Source of the DNA: PVC group bacterium
GTDB lineage: Bacteria > Verrucomicrobiota > Kiritimatiellia > SS1-B-03-39 > UBA6053
NCBI GenBank assembly: GCA_003565035.1
Contig: PXDP01000381.1
Location: 1-14,207 of the forward strand
DNA: 14,207 nt
Reading direction: 5' to 3'
Shown: piece by piece, positions 6,364 through 14,108 of the stretch
Numbering within the stretch: the stretch's first letter is position 1
Layout: every line of letters begins with the position of its first letter
Translations under genes and position numbers: made by a program
Notes under the pieces: model-generated
The model's input: only the letters and a program-made list of their open reading frames with translations
What the model was told of the DNA's origin: nothing
Database searches by the model: none

Positions 6364-6371
6364 TGAATCAT

Positions 6372-8207
6372 ATGTGTGGAATTGTTGGCATGGTTGGCCG
6401 TGAAGACGCCGTGAGTTACCTGATAGAAGGCCTGAAACGCCTGGAGTACCGCGGATATGATTCGGCCGGAATTGCGGTTCCGGCGCCGGGAGGGCTGAAA
6501 ACGCTGAAATCCGTGGGGCGTTTGTCCGCCCTGGAAGCCCGGCAGACCCTTTCGCCGCTTTCCGGTCCGGTCGGAATCGGGCACACCCGCTGGGCCACGC
6601 ACGGCGAACCCAGCGAGCGTAACTCGCATCCGCATCTGAACCAAAAGCAAACGATTGCCGTCGTTCATAACGGAATCATCGAAAACTACCTCGAACTCAA
6701 ACAGTCCCTGCTTGAGGACGGGGTTGAATTTCTTTCCGACACAGACACGGAGGTGCTCACGCACCACATTTCACGCTGCGCGGAAGGGCGGCCCTTTCTG
6801 GACGGATTTCGTCAGGCCCTGGGCGATGCGCGGGGGGCCTATGCCCTGGGGGTCATTCATGCCGATGAACCGGGTGTCCTCTATGCCGCACGTCTCGGAT
6901 CGCCACTGATTGTTGCCCGCGGTCCCAAAGGTCTTTTCATCGCCAGCGATGTTCCCGCCGTCCTTCCCCACGTCACCGAGGCCATTTATCTCAACGACGG
7001 GGAACTGGCCCGGATTTCCGACAACCGCGTTGAAATCTACGGACTGGACGGGTCCACCCGCCCGCTGGTCTGGAAGACGATTGATCTCGACGACACCGCT
7101 GCGGATGCCGGAGGGTTTGAAACCTTCATGCTGAAAGAAATTCACGAACAGACCCGGGTCCTGCGCGGTCTGCTCAGTGAATATGTCCCCGGCGGCGCCG
7201 GCACCGTTCTTCCTGATCTGCATTTGGATGCCGAAGGCTTCGCCGGCATCAGGCGAATCATGATTGTCAGTTGCGGCACCGCATACTATGCAGCCATGTA
7301 CGGCCGCCTCCTGATCGAAAAATACACCTCCATTCCCGTGGAAACCGACCTTGGCAGCGAATTCCGCTACCGCGATCCGAAAATTCTGCCCGGGACCCTG
7401 GTTATCGCGGTTTCACAGTCGGGCGAAACCGCCGACACCCTGGCCTCCATCAAAATGGCAAAAGCCGCCGGGTGCCGGGTGCTTTCCATCTGCAATGTTG
7501 CCGGCAGCAGCCTGGTGCGGGAAAGCGATCACCTGATTTACACCCGGGCCGGGCCGGAAATCGGGGTGGCCTCCACCAAAGCGTTCACCGCCCAGCTCAT
7601 GGCCTTTGCCATCTTCACGCTCCATGCCGCCCGCGCCCGGAACGAAATGCCCGCGGAGGAGCTGAAATCCCTTCTGCAGGATTTGCTCAACCTCCCCAAT
7701 GCCATTCACTACGTGCTTGGACAGCGGAATGAAATCGAATCCATTGCCGGAAAACATCACGAAGGCCCCAGCGCCCTCTACCTGGGCCGCCGCTTTAATT
7801 ATCCCATCGCCCTGGAGGGTGCGCTGAAAAACAAAGAGATCTCCTATCAGCACGCCGAAGGCTATGCCGCCGGTGAGATGAAGCACGGGCCGATCGCGCT
7901 GATCAACGAGTACCTGCCGGTCATCTGTATCTGCACGGACACTGAGGACGAGGTCGCGGAAAAAATGATCTCCAACGTGAAAGAGGTTCAGGCCCGCAGC
8001 GGCCGGATTATCGCCATCGCCACCGAGGGCGAAACCCGGCTGGACGGCGTGGCCGAGGACATTATTTTTGTGCCCCGCTGCCGCGAGCCGTTCTCGCCGA
8101 TGGTCAATGTGGTCGCCCTGCAACTGCTCGCCTATTATGCGGCCAAAGCACGCGGAACCGATATCGACAAGCCCCGAAACCTTGCCAAGAGCGTCACCGT
8201 CGAATAG
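6372..8207 (+). CDS. glmS: Glutamine-fructose-6-phosphate aminotransferase (isomerizing)
   Basis: GlmS makes glucosamine-6-phosphate from fructose-6-phosphate and glutamine, the first step toward UDP-GlcNAc. The 611 residues are normal for the family. Residues 1 to about 220 are the class II glutaminase domain, with nucleophile Cys after the initiator Met (MCGIVG), EYRGYDSAG (25-33), GHTRWATHG (70-78) and HNGIIENY (99-106). The first SIS sugar-isomerase domain covers about 285-420 (VSCGTAYYA, SQSGETADT, STKAF) and the second about 455-600 (EISYQHAEGYAAGEMKHGP at 489-507), ending in the conserved PRNLAKSVTVE. The start is ATG at 6372, not the in-frame GTG at 6363: the Cys must follow Met to become the catalytic N-terminus, and TAAGGAG sits eight bases before this ATG. 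murA follows after nine bases. Confidence 0.97.
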   Translation: MCGIVGMVGREDAVSYLIEGLKRLEYRGYDSAGIAVPAPGGLKTLKSVGRLSALEARQTLSPLSGPVGIGHTRWATHGEPSERNSHPHLNQKQTIAVVHNGIIENYLELKQSLLEDGVEFLSDTDTEVLTHHISRCAEGRPFLDGFRQALGDARGAYALGVIHADEPGVLYAARLGSPLIVARGPKGLFIASDVPAVLPHVTEAIYLNDGELARISDNRVEIYGLDGSTRPLVWKTIDLDDTAADAGGFETFMLKEIHEQTRVLRGLLSEYVPGGAGTVLPDLHLDAEGFAGIRRIMIVSCGTAYYAAMYGRLLIEKYTSIPVETDLGSEFRYRDPKILPGTLVIAVSQSGETADTLASIKMAKAAGCRVLSICNVAGSSLVRESDHLIYTRAGPEIGVASTKAFTAQLMAFAIFTLHAARARNEMPAEELKSLLQDLLNLPNAIHYVLGQRNEIESIAGKHHEGPSALYLGRRFNYPIALEGALKNKEISYQHAEGYAAGEMKHGPIALINEYLPVICICTDTEDEVAEKMISNVKEVQARSGRIIAIATEGETRLDGVAEDIIFVPRCREPFSPMVNVVALQLLAYYAAKARGTDIDKPRNLAKSVTVE

Positions 8208-8216
8208 TCTTTTCTC

Positions 8217-9497
8217 ATGTCCCGATTTATCATTCGTGGCGGAACCCCGCTGTCCGGAACTTTTGAACCCGCAGGCAACAAAAACGCGGCCCTGCCGATG
8301 CTGGCCGCCGCGCTGCTCACCGATCAGCCGGTAACCCTGCACCGGGTGCCCGACATCGCGGATGTCCGGGTGATGTGCGAGCTGCTCGCCGATCTCGGGG
8401 TGGACATTGCCCGCACGGGAAACGCACTCACCCTCCGCGCCCGCGATCCGGACCCGGACCGGCTTTCCAGTGAACACTGCCGTCAGATTCGCGGCAGTAT
8501 TCTGCTGGCGGGTCCCCTGCTCGCCCGCTGCGGCCGCATTCACCTGGCCCCGCCCGGCGGGGATGTGATCGGCCGCCGCCGTCTTGACACCCACCTGCAC
8601 GGGCTCACCGACATGGGCGCGGAACTCCGCATCGATGACACCGGCCTTTCGCTCCGCTGCGACCGCCTGGTGCCCGCCGACCTGCTGCTCGACGAGGCGA
8701 GCGTCACCGCCACCGAAAACCTGGTCATGGCCGCCGCCGCCACCCCCGGGGAAACCATTCTGCACAACGCCGCCTGCGAACCGCACGTTCAGGATGTCTG
8801 CCGTCTGCTTGTGGCCATGGGGGCGGTCATCGACGGCATCGGCACCAACCGCCTCATCATTCAGGGACGTGAACGGCTCGGCGGTGCCGAGATGGAGATC
8901 GGCCCGGATTATATTGAAGCGGCCAGCTACCTCGCCGCCTCCGCCATGACCGGCGGCACCCTGCGCGTGACCCGCGTGCACGACACCGAAATTCATCGCG
9001 TGATCCACCGCGCCTTCGCACGCCTGGGCGCGGGGTGGACCGTCGACGGACAGGACTGGGTCCTCACCCCGGCGAACCCGATGCGGGTGGCCGACGATCT
9101 GGGCGGGGCCATTCCTAAAATCGAGGACGGAATCTGGCCCGCCATTCCCTCCGATCTCATGAGTATTCTGCTGGTGCTGGCCACCCAGGCGGAAGGCAGC
9201 GTGCTCTTTTTTGAAAAACTCTTTGAAAGCCGCATGGTCTGGGTCGACCGGCTCATCAGCATGGGGGCACGGATTGTTCAGTGCGATCCGCACCGCGTGC
9301 TCATCACCGGACCCTGCCCGCTCACCGGTTCGCATCAGACCAGCCCGGACATCCGCGCCGGCATGGCCCTGATTCTCGCCGCCCTCGGTGCCCGGGGAGA
9401 GAGCATCATCGAGAACGCCCAGATGATCGACCGGGGCTACGAGCGCGTCGACACCCGCCTGCGCGCCCTCGGCGCCGACATTCTCCGGGAGGACTGA
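8217..9497 (+). CDS. murA: UDP-N-acetylglucosamine 1-carboxyvinyltransferase, Asp variant
   Basis: MurA transfers enolpyruvate from PEP to UDP-GlcNAc, the first committed step of peptidoglycan synthesis. The 426 residues cover the whole EPSP-synthase-like fold. Visible residues are GNKNAALP (20-27, Lys22 and Asn23), IRGSILLAGP (91-100, substrate Arg), WPAIPSDL with the general-base Asp equivalent to E. coli Asp305, FESRMVWVDRLISMGA near the middle of the C-terminal half, and PDIRAGMALI with the PEP-binding Arg. The catalytic loop reads PGGDVIGRRRLDTH (113-126), so the Cys115 equivalent is Asp116 (codon GAT at 8562-8564). This substitution is known to make MurA insensitive to fosfomycin in Mycobacterium, Chlamydia and Borrelia. 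The gene lies nine bases after glmS, with no clear ribosome binding site of its own, so coupling to glmS is likely. Confidence 0.95.
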   Translation: MSRFIIRGGTPLSGTFEPAGNKNAALPMLAAALLTDQPVTLHRVPDIADVRVMCELLADLGVDIARTGNALTLRARDPDPDRLSSEHCRQIRGSILLAGPLLARCGRIHLAPPGGDVIGRRRLDTHLHGLTDMGAELRIDDTGLSLRCDRLVPADLLLDEASVTATENLVMAAAATPGETILHNAACEPHVQDVCRLLVAMGAVIDGIGTNRLIIQGRERLGGAEMEIGPDYIEAASYLAASAMTGGTLRVTRVHDTEIHRVIHRAFARLGAGWTVDGQDWVLTPANPMRVADDLGGAIPKIEDGIWPAIPSDLMSILLVLATQAEGSVLFFEKLFESRMVWVDRLISMGARIVQCDPHRVLITGPCPLTGSHQTSPDIRAGMALILAALGARGESIIENAQMIDRGYERVDTRLRALGADILRED

Positions 9498-9500
9498 GCC

Positions 9501-10286
9501 ATGCGCCGCCAGGGATTCACTCTGCTGGAAATCCTGCTCGCACTGAGTATTCTCGCGATCATGAGCGTGATGGTTTTCGGAAGCTTCCGCAGCATTGTCG
9601 AATCCGTCACCGCCACGGAAAACGCGATGGAGTCCCTGCACCACGGCGAAATCGTCTTTGAACAGCTCGTCAGTTCCCTGCGGTCCGCCGCATATTTCGA
9701 CAGCAATCCCGCCGCCTTCACTTTTCTCCACGAACCCGGACTGGGCACGCCGCCCGACGACATGCTGAGCTGGGTCACCGGAACCATGGCCTTTCTGCCG
9801 CCCCGTTATCCGACACGTCAGGGCTTAAACCGTATTTTCCTGAGCATCGAGGAGATTGACGGCCAACGGGGGCTTGCGGTCAGCGCTTATCCGCACCTGC
9901 TCAATCCTGAGGACGATCAGGTGGAGGAAATTGAACCCTGGATGATCAGTCCCCGTGTAAAAGGGCTTCGGGCCCGTTTTTACGACATGCGCACAAACGC
10001 GTGGGTGGAGGAGTGGGAGGACGAGCGGCAAATCCCCCAGGTTCTGGAGATCACCCTCTTTTTGGAGCCGCTGGAGGAGCGGGGGCCGGTGCGGGAGCTG
10101 GTGCGCCGGGTGGAGATCCCGGTGGCCCGCATCAGCCGCGAGGTCCGGCGCGGACGCCGGGCGGTCGGGGAGTCCACCGCCGCGCCGCCGGAAGCCTCGG
10201 CACCGTCCCGTGAGGGGCCGGCCCTCCGCATGCCTGAGCCGCGCGGCGCCCCCGCCTCTCCACCCAATCAAAGGAGGCCGCAATGA
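9501..10286 (+). CDS. gspJ: Type II secretion minor pseudopilin GspJ-like protein
   Basis: The 261-residue protein starts with a class III prepilin signal: MRRQGFTLLEILLALSILAI, with cleavage expected after Gly5 and Glu at +5 of the mature form. After the hydrophobic helix comes a soluble domain with GspJ character (ESLHHGEIVFEQLVSSLRSA, PRVKGLRARFYD, then a beta-strand ending ITLFLEP). GspJ, with GspI and GspK, forms the tip complex of the type II secretion pseudopilus in the inner membrane and periplasm. The last ~48 residues (about 214-261) are a Pro/Ala/Arg-rich, apparently disordered tail that is unusual for GspJ. GGGAGGA seven bases before the ATG is a strong ribosome binding site three bases downstream of murA. 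The gene ends in an ATGA overlap with gspK. Confidence 0.82.
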   Translation: MRRQGFTLLEILLALSILAIMSVMVFGSFRSIVESVTATENAMESLHHGEIVFEQLVSSLRSAAYFDSNPAAFTFLHEPGLGTPPDDMLSWVTGTMAFLPPRYPTRQGLNRIFLSIEEIDGQRGLAVSAYPHLLNPEDDQVEEIEPWMISPRVKGLRARFYDMRTNAWVEEWEDERQIPQVLEITLFLEPLEERGPVRELVRRVEIPVARISREVRRGRRAVGESTAAPPEASAPSREGPALRMPEPRGAPASPPNQRRPQ

Positions 10287-11287
10287 AAAAAAACGGTTCC
10301 GCTCTGGTGCTGGCGCTGGTGACGATTGTCGTCCTCTCCGCCCTGGTCATGTCCTTTCTCTTTCAAATCCGTCTGGAAAGTGAGCTGGCCGGCCGTTACC
10401 GTTTCCGCATGAAAGCCCAGTCGATCGCCCGGGCCGGAACCGAATACGCCCGCCTTTTGCTGGTAAAATCTCTCCGGCCCGGCATCGAACCCCAGGAGGA
10501 GTATGGCGAGGCGTTTTTCATCCGTCTGCAAAACCTCAACCGCGGGCTGGCACTGACCAATCACCTTCACGAAATGGAGGAGGGATTTTTCACGCTCAGC
10601 ATTCAGCCCGAATCCGGACGCCGCAACGTCAACCGGCTCGAACGCGCCGACTGGGAGGCGATGCTCGAATCCGCCGGGGTGCCGGACCGCCTGCATGATG
10701 CCCTGATCGACTGTTTTCTCGACTTCACCGATGGCAATGACCTCACCCGTCTCAACGGCGCCGAATCCGACGATCCCTTTTATGTGGAGCGGGGATACGA
10801 GGTCAAAAACGCCCCGCTCGAAACGCTGGACGAACTCCTGCTGATCAAAGGCTTCACCCGGGCGATTGTGCATGGCGGCAGCCTCACCGAATTCTGGGAC
10901 ATGCCCGAGGTGACCGTCCGCGGCATTGCGCCGCTGCTCACCGTGTATGGCGACGGACGCATCAACATCAACACCGCCTCGCCGGAAGTCCTCCGGACCC
11001 TCCCCGGAATCACCGAGGCGCAAATTGACCGCATCCTGGAGGGACGGCTTGGAATCGACGGCCTTGCCGGAACCGAATTGGACGGCTTCCGCACGCCGCA
11101 GGAGGCGGTGGCGTTTGCGGGCCTCCCCCCCGAAACCGCCGAACGCTTCACCACCGGAGAGCGCCGCTATTTGCGCATTACTTCGATCGGCGAGGCCGGC
11201 GGGGTCCGCAGTGCCGTCTGGACGATCTTTGAGCAATCCGGCGACAATTTCATCACCCTCTTCCACCGCGAAGAGGAGCTTCCTTAA
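10283..11287 (+). CDS. gspK: Type II secretion minor pseudopilin GspK-like protein
   Basis: GspK caps the pseudopilus tip. The 334 residues begin with a short basic leader and a hydrophobic segment (MKKNGSALVLALVTIVVLSA), with processing expected after Gly5; the mature +5 position is not Glu, which is characteristic of GspK. Family landmarks are SGRRNVNRL (111-119), LIDCFLDFTDGND (141-153), NAPLETLDELLLIKG (176-190) and the helix-hairpin-helix-like DGRININTASPEVLRTLPGI (224-243). The ATG overlaps the gspJ stop (ATGA), and AAGGAGG lies five bases upstream. No other gsp genes (C-I, L, M) are in the window, so the remainder of the system must be elsewhere. Confidence 0.85.
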   Translation: MKKNGSALVLALVTIVVLSALVMSFLFQIRLESELAGRYRFRMKAQSIARAGTEYARLLLVKSLRPGIEPQEEYGEAFFIRLQNLNRGLALTNHLHEMEEGFFTLSIQPESGRRNVNRLERADWEAMLESAGVPDRLHDALIDCFLDFTDGNDLTRLNGAESDDPFYVERGYEVKNAPLETLDELLLIKGFTRAIVHGGSLTEFWDMPEVTVRGIAPLLTVYGDGRININTASPEVLRTLPGITEAQIDRILEGRLGIDGLAGTELDGFRTPQEAVAFAGLPPETAERFTTGERRYLRITSIGEAGGVRSAVWTIFEQSGDNFITLFHREEELP

Positions 11288-11308
11288 CCCTGAACCCTCG
11301 AAAACACC

Positions 11309-12331
11309 ATGTCGATCCTGATCCACGATTCCATTGAATTTCATAATGCCGCCGCTCTGGAGCCCCGTGTCGGCGTGCCCGGTCTGGCCATGGTGCGCGT
11401 GCCCGCCCCGGTCCGGATGCATCTGAATGCAAGCGCACGCTTCACCGGAGCTGAGTCCACAGGGATCGAACTTCGCTTCGTGACCGACGCGCCGCTTTTC
11501 CGCATGGCCTTTGCCGCCCAGGACAAGGCCGTAAATCTGGAGGTGTACTGCGGCGATTTTGAAGTCGCCAGCCACTCCATTCCGGCCGGAACAAGCCGGA
11601 TGATCGGTTTCACGCCGCCGGAGCACATGCGGAATTTTGACCTGTCCGGCACAGACACAGGCCCCTTTGCGCCCCATCTCTGGCGGATTGTTTTCTCCGG
11701 CGGAGGGGCGGCCTATCTGGGAACCGAGGCTCCGGGATTTTCGATCCGGCCGCCGGCCGCATCCGAAAAGCCCCGCATTCGCTGGCTGGCCTACGGCTCA
11801 TCCATTACCCACTCCTGGAGCCGGGGCTATCCGCACGTGGCCGCCCGGGTGCTGGGCGTGGATGTGCTCAACAAGGGTCTGTCCGGATCCTGTCAGTTTG
11901 AAGCGGAACTGGCCGAGCACTTTGCCACCGGGGAGACCTGGGATCTGGCCACGCTCGAACTCGGCGTGAATGTGCGCGGTGTCTTCACAGAGGCGACCTT
12001 CCGCGAGCGGGCGTCTCATCTTCTTGACCGTCTTAGGGAAGCCCGCCCCGACGCGCCACTGGTTCTGATCACCCACTATCCGAACCGCGATCATCTTCCG
12101 CACAAAAGCGAAGGACAAACCCATGCCGGGAAGATGCAGGATGCTTTCGACGGCATTCTCCGCGAGCTGGCTGAACGAAATGATTCAAATCTGCATCTGT
12201 TCGAAGGCCGGGATATCCTGAAAAATTTTCAGGGATTGACGGGTGATTTACTTCATCCCAGCCAGTACGGCCAAATTCAAATGGGGTACAACCTCGCAGA
12301 AAAACTCCGGCCGCTGGTGGACCGGATCTAA
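11309..12331 (+). CDS. SGNH/GDSL-family hydrolase (GSSIT type)
   Basis: The 340-residue protein has a beta-rich N-terminal domain (about 1-150) and an SGNH hydrolase domain (about 155-340). Block I reads LAYGSSITHS (160-169) with Ser165 as likely nucleophile, block II has NKGLSGSC (188-195), block III ELGVNVRG (217-224) supplies the oxyanion Asn221, and block V DLLHPSQYG (313-321) supplies Asp313 and His316. The two-domain plan with GSSIT is typical of SGNH proteins related to Lipase_GDSL_3, often acting on acylated sugars or esters; the substrate is unknown. No signal peptide is visible, so it is predicted cytoplasmic despite following the secretion genes by 21 bases. No strong ribosome binding site precedes the ATG. 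Only four bases separate its stop from that of convergent argB. Confidence 0.85.
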   Translation: MSILIHDSIEFHNAAALEPRVGVPGLAMVRVPAPVRMHLNASARFTGAESTGIELRFVTDAPLFRMAFAAQDKAVNLEVYCGDFEVASHSIPAGTSRMIGFTPPEHMRNFDLSGTDTGPFAPHLWRIVFSGGGAAYLGTEAPGFSIRPPAASEKPRIRWLAYGSSITHSWSRGYPHVAARVLGVDVLNKGLSGSCQFEAELAEHFATGETWDLATLELGVNVRGVFTEATFRERASHLLDRLREARPDAPLVLITHYPNRDHLPHKSEGQTHAGKMQDAFDGILRELAERNDSNLHLFEGRDILKNFQGLTGDLLHPSQYGQIQMGYNLAEKLRPLVDRI

Positions 12332-12335
12332 TCGC

Positions 12336-13226
12336 TCACCCCTCCGCTTCGCCAACGATCTCTGTGCCGACCCCTTTTTCGGTAAACAGCTCCAGCAGCA
12401 GCGAATGCGGGAGGCCCGCATCAATGATGTGGGTTTTGCGTATGCCCGCCTTGAGAGCTTTCACCGCGCCGGACACCTTGGGCAGCATCCCGCCGGCAAT
12501 GGTTCCGTCAGCAATCAGCGCCTCCATTTCATTCAGGCTGAGCGTGCTGATAATGCTTTTCGGATCGGAAGGATCGCGCAGCAGCCCCGGTACATCCGAC
12601 AAAAACACCAGTTTGCGGGCGTGAAGTTCGCGGGCCATCGCCCCGGCGGCTTCGTCGGCGTTGATGTTGTAAATATTCCCCTCCGCATCCCGTCCCAGCG
12701 GGGTGACCACCGGGACTTTTCCCTCATCCAGCGCTGCGTGAATCCCCGCCACATCCACAGAGTCCACATTGCCCACAAAGCCCCAGTCCAGTGTCCCGCC
12801 GTTGTCGGGCAGGGTCTCGGTATGCTTGCTCACATGAAAAATATCCTGCCCGCGCACCCCCACCGTGGGGGCATTAAAGCGCTCCAGCACCCGGCAAACC
12901 TGAGGATTCACTTCGCCGTTCAGCGTCCGCTCCACAATCTCCACGGTTTCCCGGTCCGTGACCCGGAGCCCGCGCAGAAAATTGGCGGGAATCCCCGCTT
13001 CGTTCATGTTGCGGGTAATGGCTTTGCCGCCGCCGTGCACCACCACGGGACGCATGCCGATGATCTCCATGAACGCCACATCCCGCAGGATATCCGCATA
13101 GGATTCTTCGGTGTCAATAATACTGCCCCCGAATTTCACCACCACCGTTTCCCCCCGGAAGGACTGAATAAACGGCATGGCCTCTATGAGCACCGCGGCT
13201 TTCTGAATCGCATCTTGTATCATCAT
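12336..13226 (-). CDS. argB: Acetylglutamate kinase, probably arginine-sensitive type
   Basis: ArgB phosphorylates N-acetylglutamate in the second step of arginine synthesis. The 296 residues show the amino acid kinase fold: VVKFGGSIID (29-38, Lys31), VVHGGGKAI (62-70), the substrate segment FLRGLRVTDRETVEIVE (83-99), NINADEAAGAMA (187-198), FLSDVPGLL (208-216) and GGMLPKVSGA (245-254). An N-terminal helix (QKAAVLIEAMPFIQSFRG, 8-25) precedes the kinase core, and the C-terminus ends with ELFTEKGVGTEIV. Both are hallmarks of hexameric, arginine-feedback-inhibited enzymes such as those of Thermotoga and Pseudomonas, and E. coli ArgB lacks the helix. AGGAG lies seven bases before the first of two adjacent ATG codons. 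It follows the TrmH-like gene by 45 bases. No other arginine genes are nearby. Confidence 0.95.
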   Translation of the reverse strand: MMIQDAIQKAAVLIEAMPFIQSFRGETVVVKFGGSIIDTEESYADILRDVAFMEIIGMRPVVVHGGGKAITRNMNEAGIPANFLRGLRVTDRETVEIVERTLNGEVNPQVCRVLERFNAPTVGVRGQDIFHVSKHTETLPDNGGTLDWGFVGNVDSVDVAGIHAALDEGKVPVVTPLGRDAEGNIYNINADEAAGAMARELHARKLVFLSDVPGLLRDPSDPKSIISTLSLNEMEALIADGTIAGGMLPKVSGAVKALKAGIRKTHIIDAGLPHSLLLELFTEKGVGTEIVGEAEG

Positions 13227-13271
13227 AATTTTTCTCCTGAAAAAGGGGGGACTGTATAGAAGATCGCCTGC

Positions 13272-14099
13272 TTATGTCAATGAAACATCCCGTCGCGGTG
13301 CCTGCATCAGGGTGTAGGCCAGGACCGCGGTGGCGGCATTGATCGAATACGAATCCACGCCCGGCGGCATGGGAATGGTAATCCGGCGGCTCATACGCTC
13401 CGCCAGCGCGTCGGGCAGACCAAACGCCTCGCTGCCCATCACCAGCGCCACCCGGTCCGGCACCGACCGGAAACCGTTGAGGGGTTCCGCATGACGGCAA
13501 ACTGTGGCCAGGGTTTCGAAGCTGTTTTCATGAAGGCGTTCCAGCCAGCTCACGTCCGGTCCGTTCCATTCGAGGATCGGCAGCGCAAACAGACTGCCCA
13601 TGCTGGTGCGCACCGCTTTGGGATGCCAGGGATCGGTGGTGCCCACCGCCAAAAACCCCGCCGCCCCGGCCGCCAGCGCACTGCGGATTACCGCCCCGGT
13701 ATTGCCGGGATCGCCCAGGTTCCAGCCCACCACCAGCAGGGTGCGCTCCCCGGGACGGATGAGGTCGGCGACGTCCGGCACCGGCGGCCGCCGCAGTACC
13801 GCAAACACGTCCCCCAATCCCCGGCCCCGCGTGAGATCGGCCATCACCGCATCCGGCACCGCGTGCAGTGGCAAATTCCGGGCGAGGGTTTCATCGACGA
13901 TCCGGGAATTGCGTTCATTGCTCCGGCTCATAACCGCCTCCGAAATCACCACGCACTCCAAAGGGGCCTCGTTGCGAAAGGCCCGCTCCAGGCTGCGGTA
14001 TCCCTCCAGGGTAAAGCGTCCCAGACGCCGCCGCGCTTTGGGAACCGACAGTTCCTGAATCTGATGCACGGCTTTCCGCCATTCCGGTGCGGGAGGCAT
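13272..14099 (-). CDS. TrmH/SpoU-family RNA 2'-O-methyltransferase
   Basis: This 275-residue SPOUT-class enzyme methylates a ribose 2'-OH in tRNA or rRNA. An N-terminal RNA-binding domain (about 1-105) contains RFTLEGYRSLERAF (28-41), the usual FxxEGxR-type segment. The knotted SPOUT domain has motif 1 NLGDPGNTGAVIRSALAAGA (127-146, catalytic Arg139), motif 2 VMGSEAFGLP (220-229) and motif 3 IPMPPGVDSYSINAATAVL (242-260). The family includes RlmB and TsnR-like proteins; the exact nucleotide cannot be assigned, and thiostrepton-resistance type is unlikely to be provable from sequence alone. AGGA sits seven bases before the ATG. The start lies nine bases after the stop of a partly visible upstream gene, and argB follows, so all three are probably one operon. 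Confidence 0.9.
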   Translation of the reverse strand: MPPAPEWRKAVHQIQELSVPKARRRLGRFTLEGYRSLERAFRNEAPLECVVISEAVMSRSNERNSRIVDETLARNLPLHAVPDAVMADLTRGRGLGDVFAVLRRPPVPDVADLIRPGERTLLVVGWNLGDPGNTGAVIRSALAAGAAGFLAVGTTDPWHPKAVRTSMGSLFALPILEWNGPDVSWLERLHENSFETLATVCRHAEPLNGFRSVPDRVALVMGSEAFGLPDALAERMSRRITIPMPPGVDSYSINAATAVLAYTLMQAPRRDVSLT

Positions 14100-14108
14100 C
14101 TGACGGTC

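Larger units (their letters stand above)
6051..6371. promoter_or_regulatory. Divergent intergenic region between the sigma gene and glmS
   Basis: This 321-base stretch must hold the promoters for the minus-strand sigma operon and the plus-strand glmS operon. It is strongly AT-rich up to about 6300, then GC-rich in the glmS leader. On the minus strand TATAGT (6165-6160) and CATAAT (6159-6154) are the best -10 candidates for the sigma gene, but no good -35 sits at 16-18 bases. On the plus strand TATATA at 6275-6280 is a possible -10 without a matching -35. The region contains several short repeats, listed separately. No open reading frame of interest is present. Confidence 0.7.

Noticed and set aside
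6363..6371. GTG at 6363 as the glmS start
   Set aside because: GlmS needs Cys directly after the initiator Met as catalytic N-terminus, and TAAGGAG is ideally placed for ATG 6372 while it overlaps the GTG.
6051..6371. glmS ribozyme upstream of glmS
   Set aside because: I could not find the conserved ribozyme core or cleavage region; only short generic stems are visible.
7413..9731. A 772-codon open frame on the minus strand opposite glmS, murA and the start of gspJ
   Set aside because: It runs antisense to three well-recognised genes, is low-complexity (rich in Gly, His, Ala, Gln) and matches no family. GC-rich third codon positions remove stops on the opposite strand.
10268..11677. A 469-codon open frame on the minus strand opposite gspK and the SGNH gene
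   Set aside because: It is an antisense shadow of two recognisable proteins in GC-rich sequence.
12243..13259. A 338-codon plus-strand open frame opposite argB
   Set aside because: It is antisense to argB along almost its whole length and has no family features.
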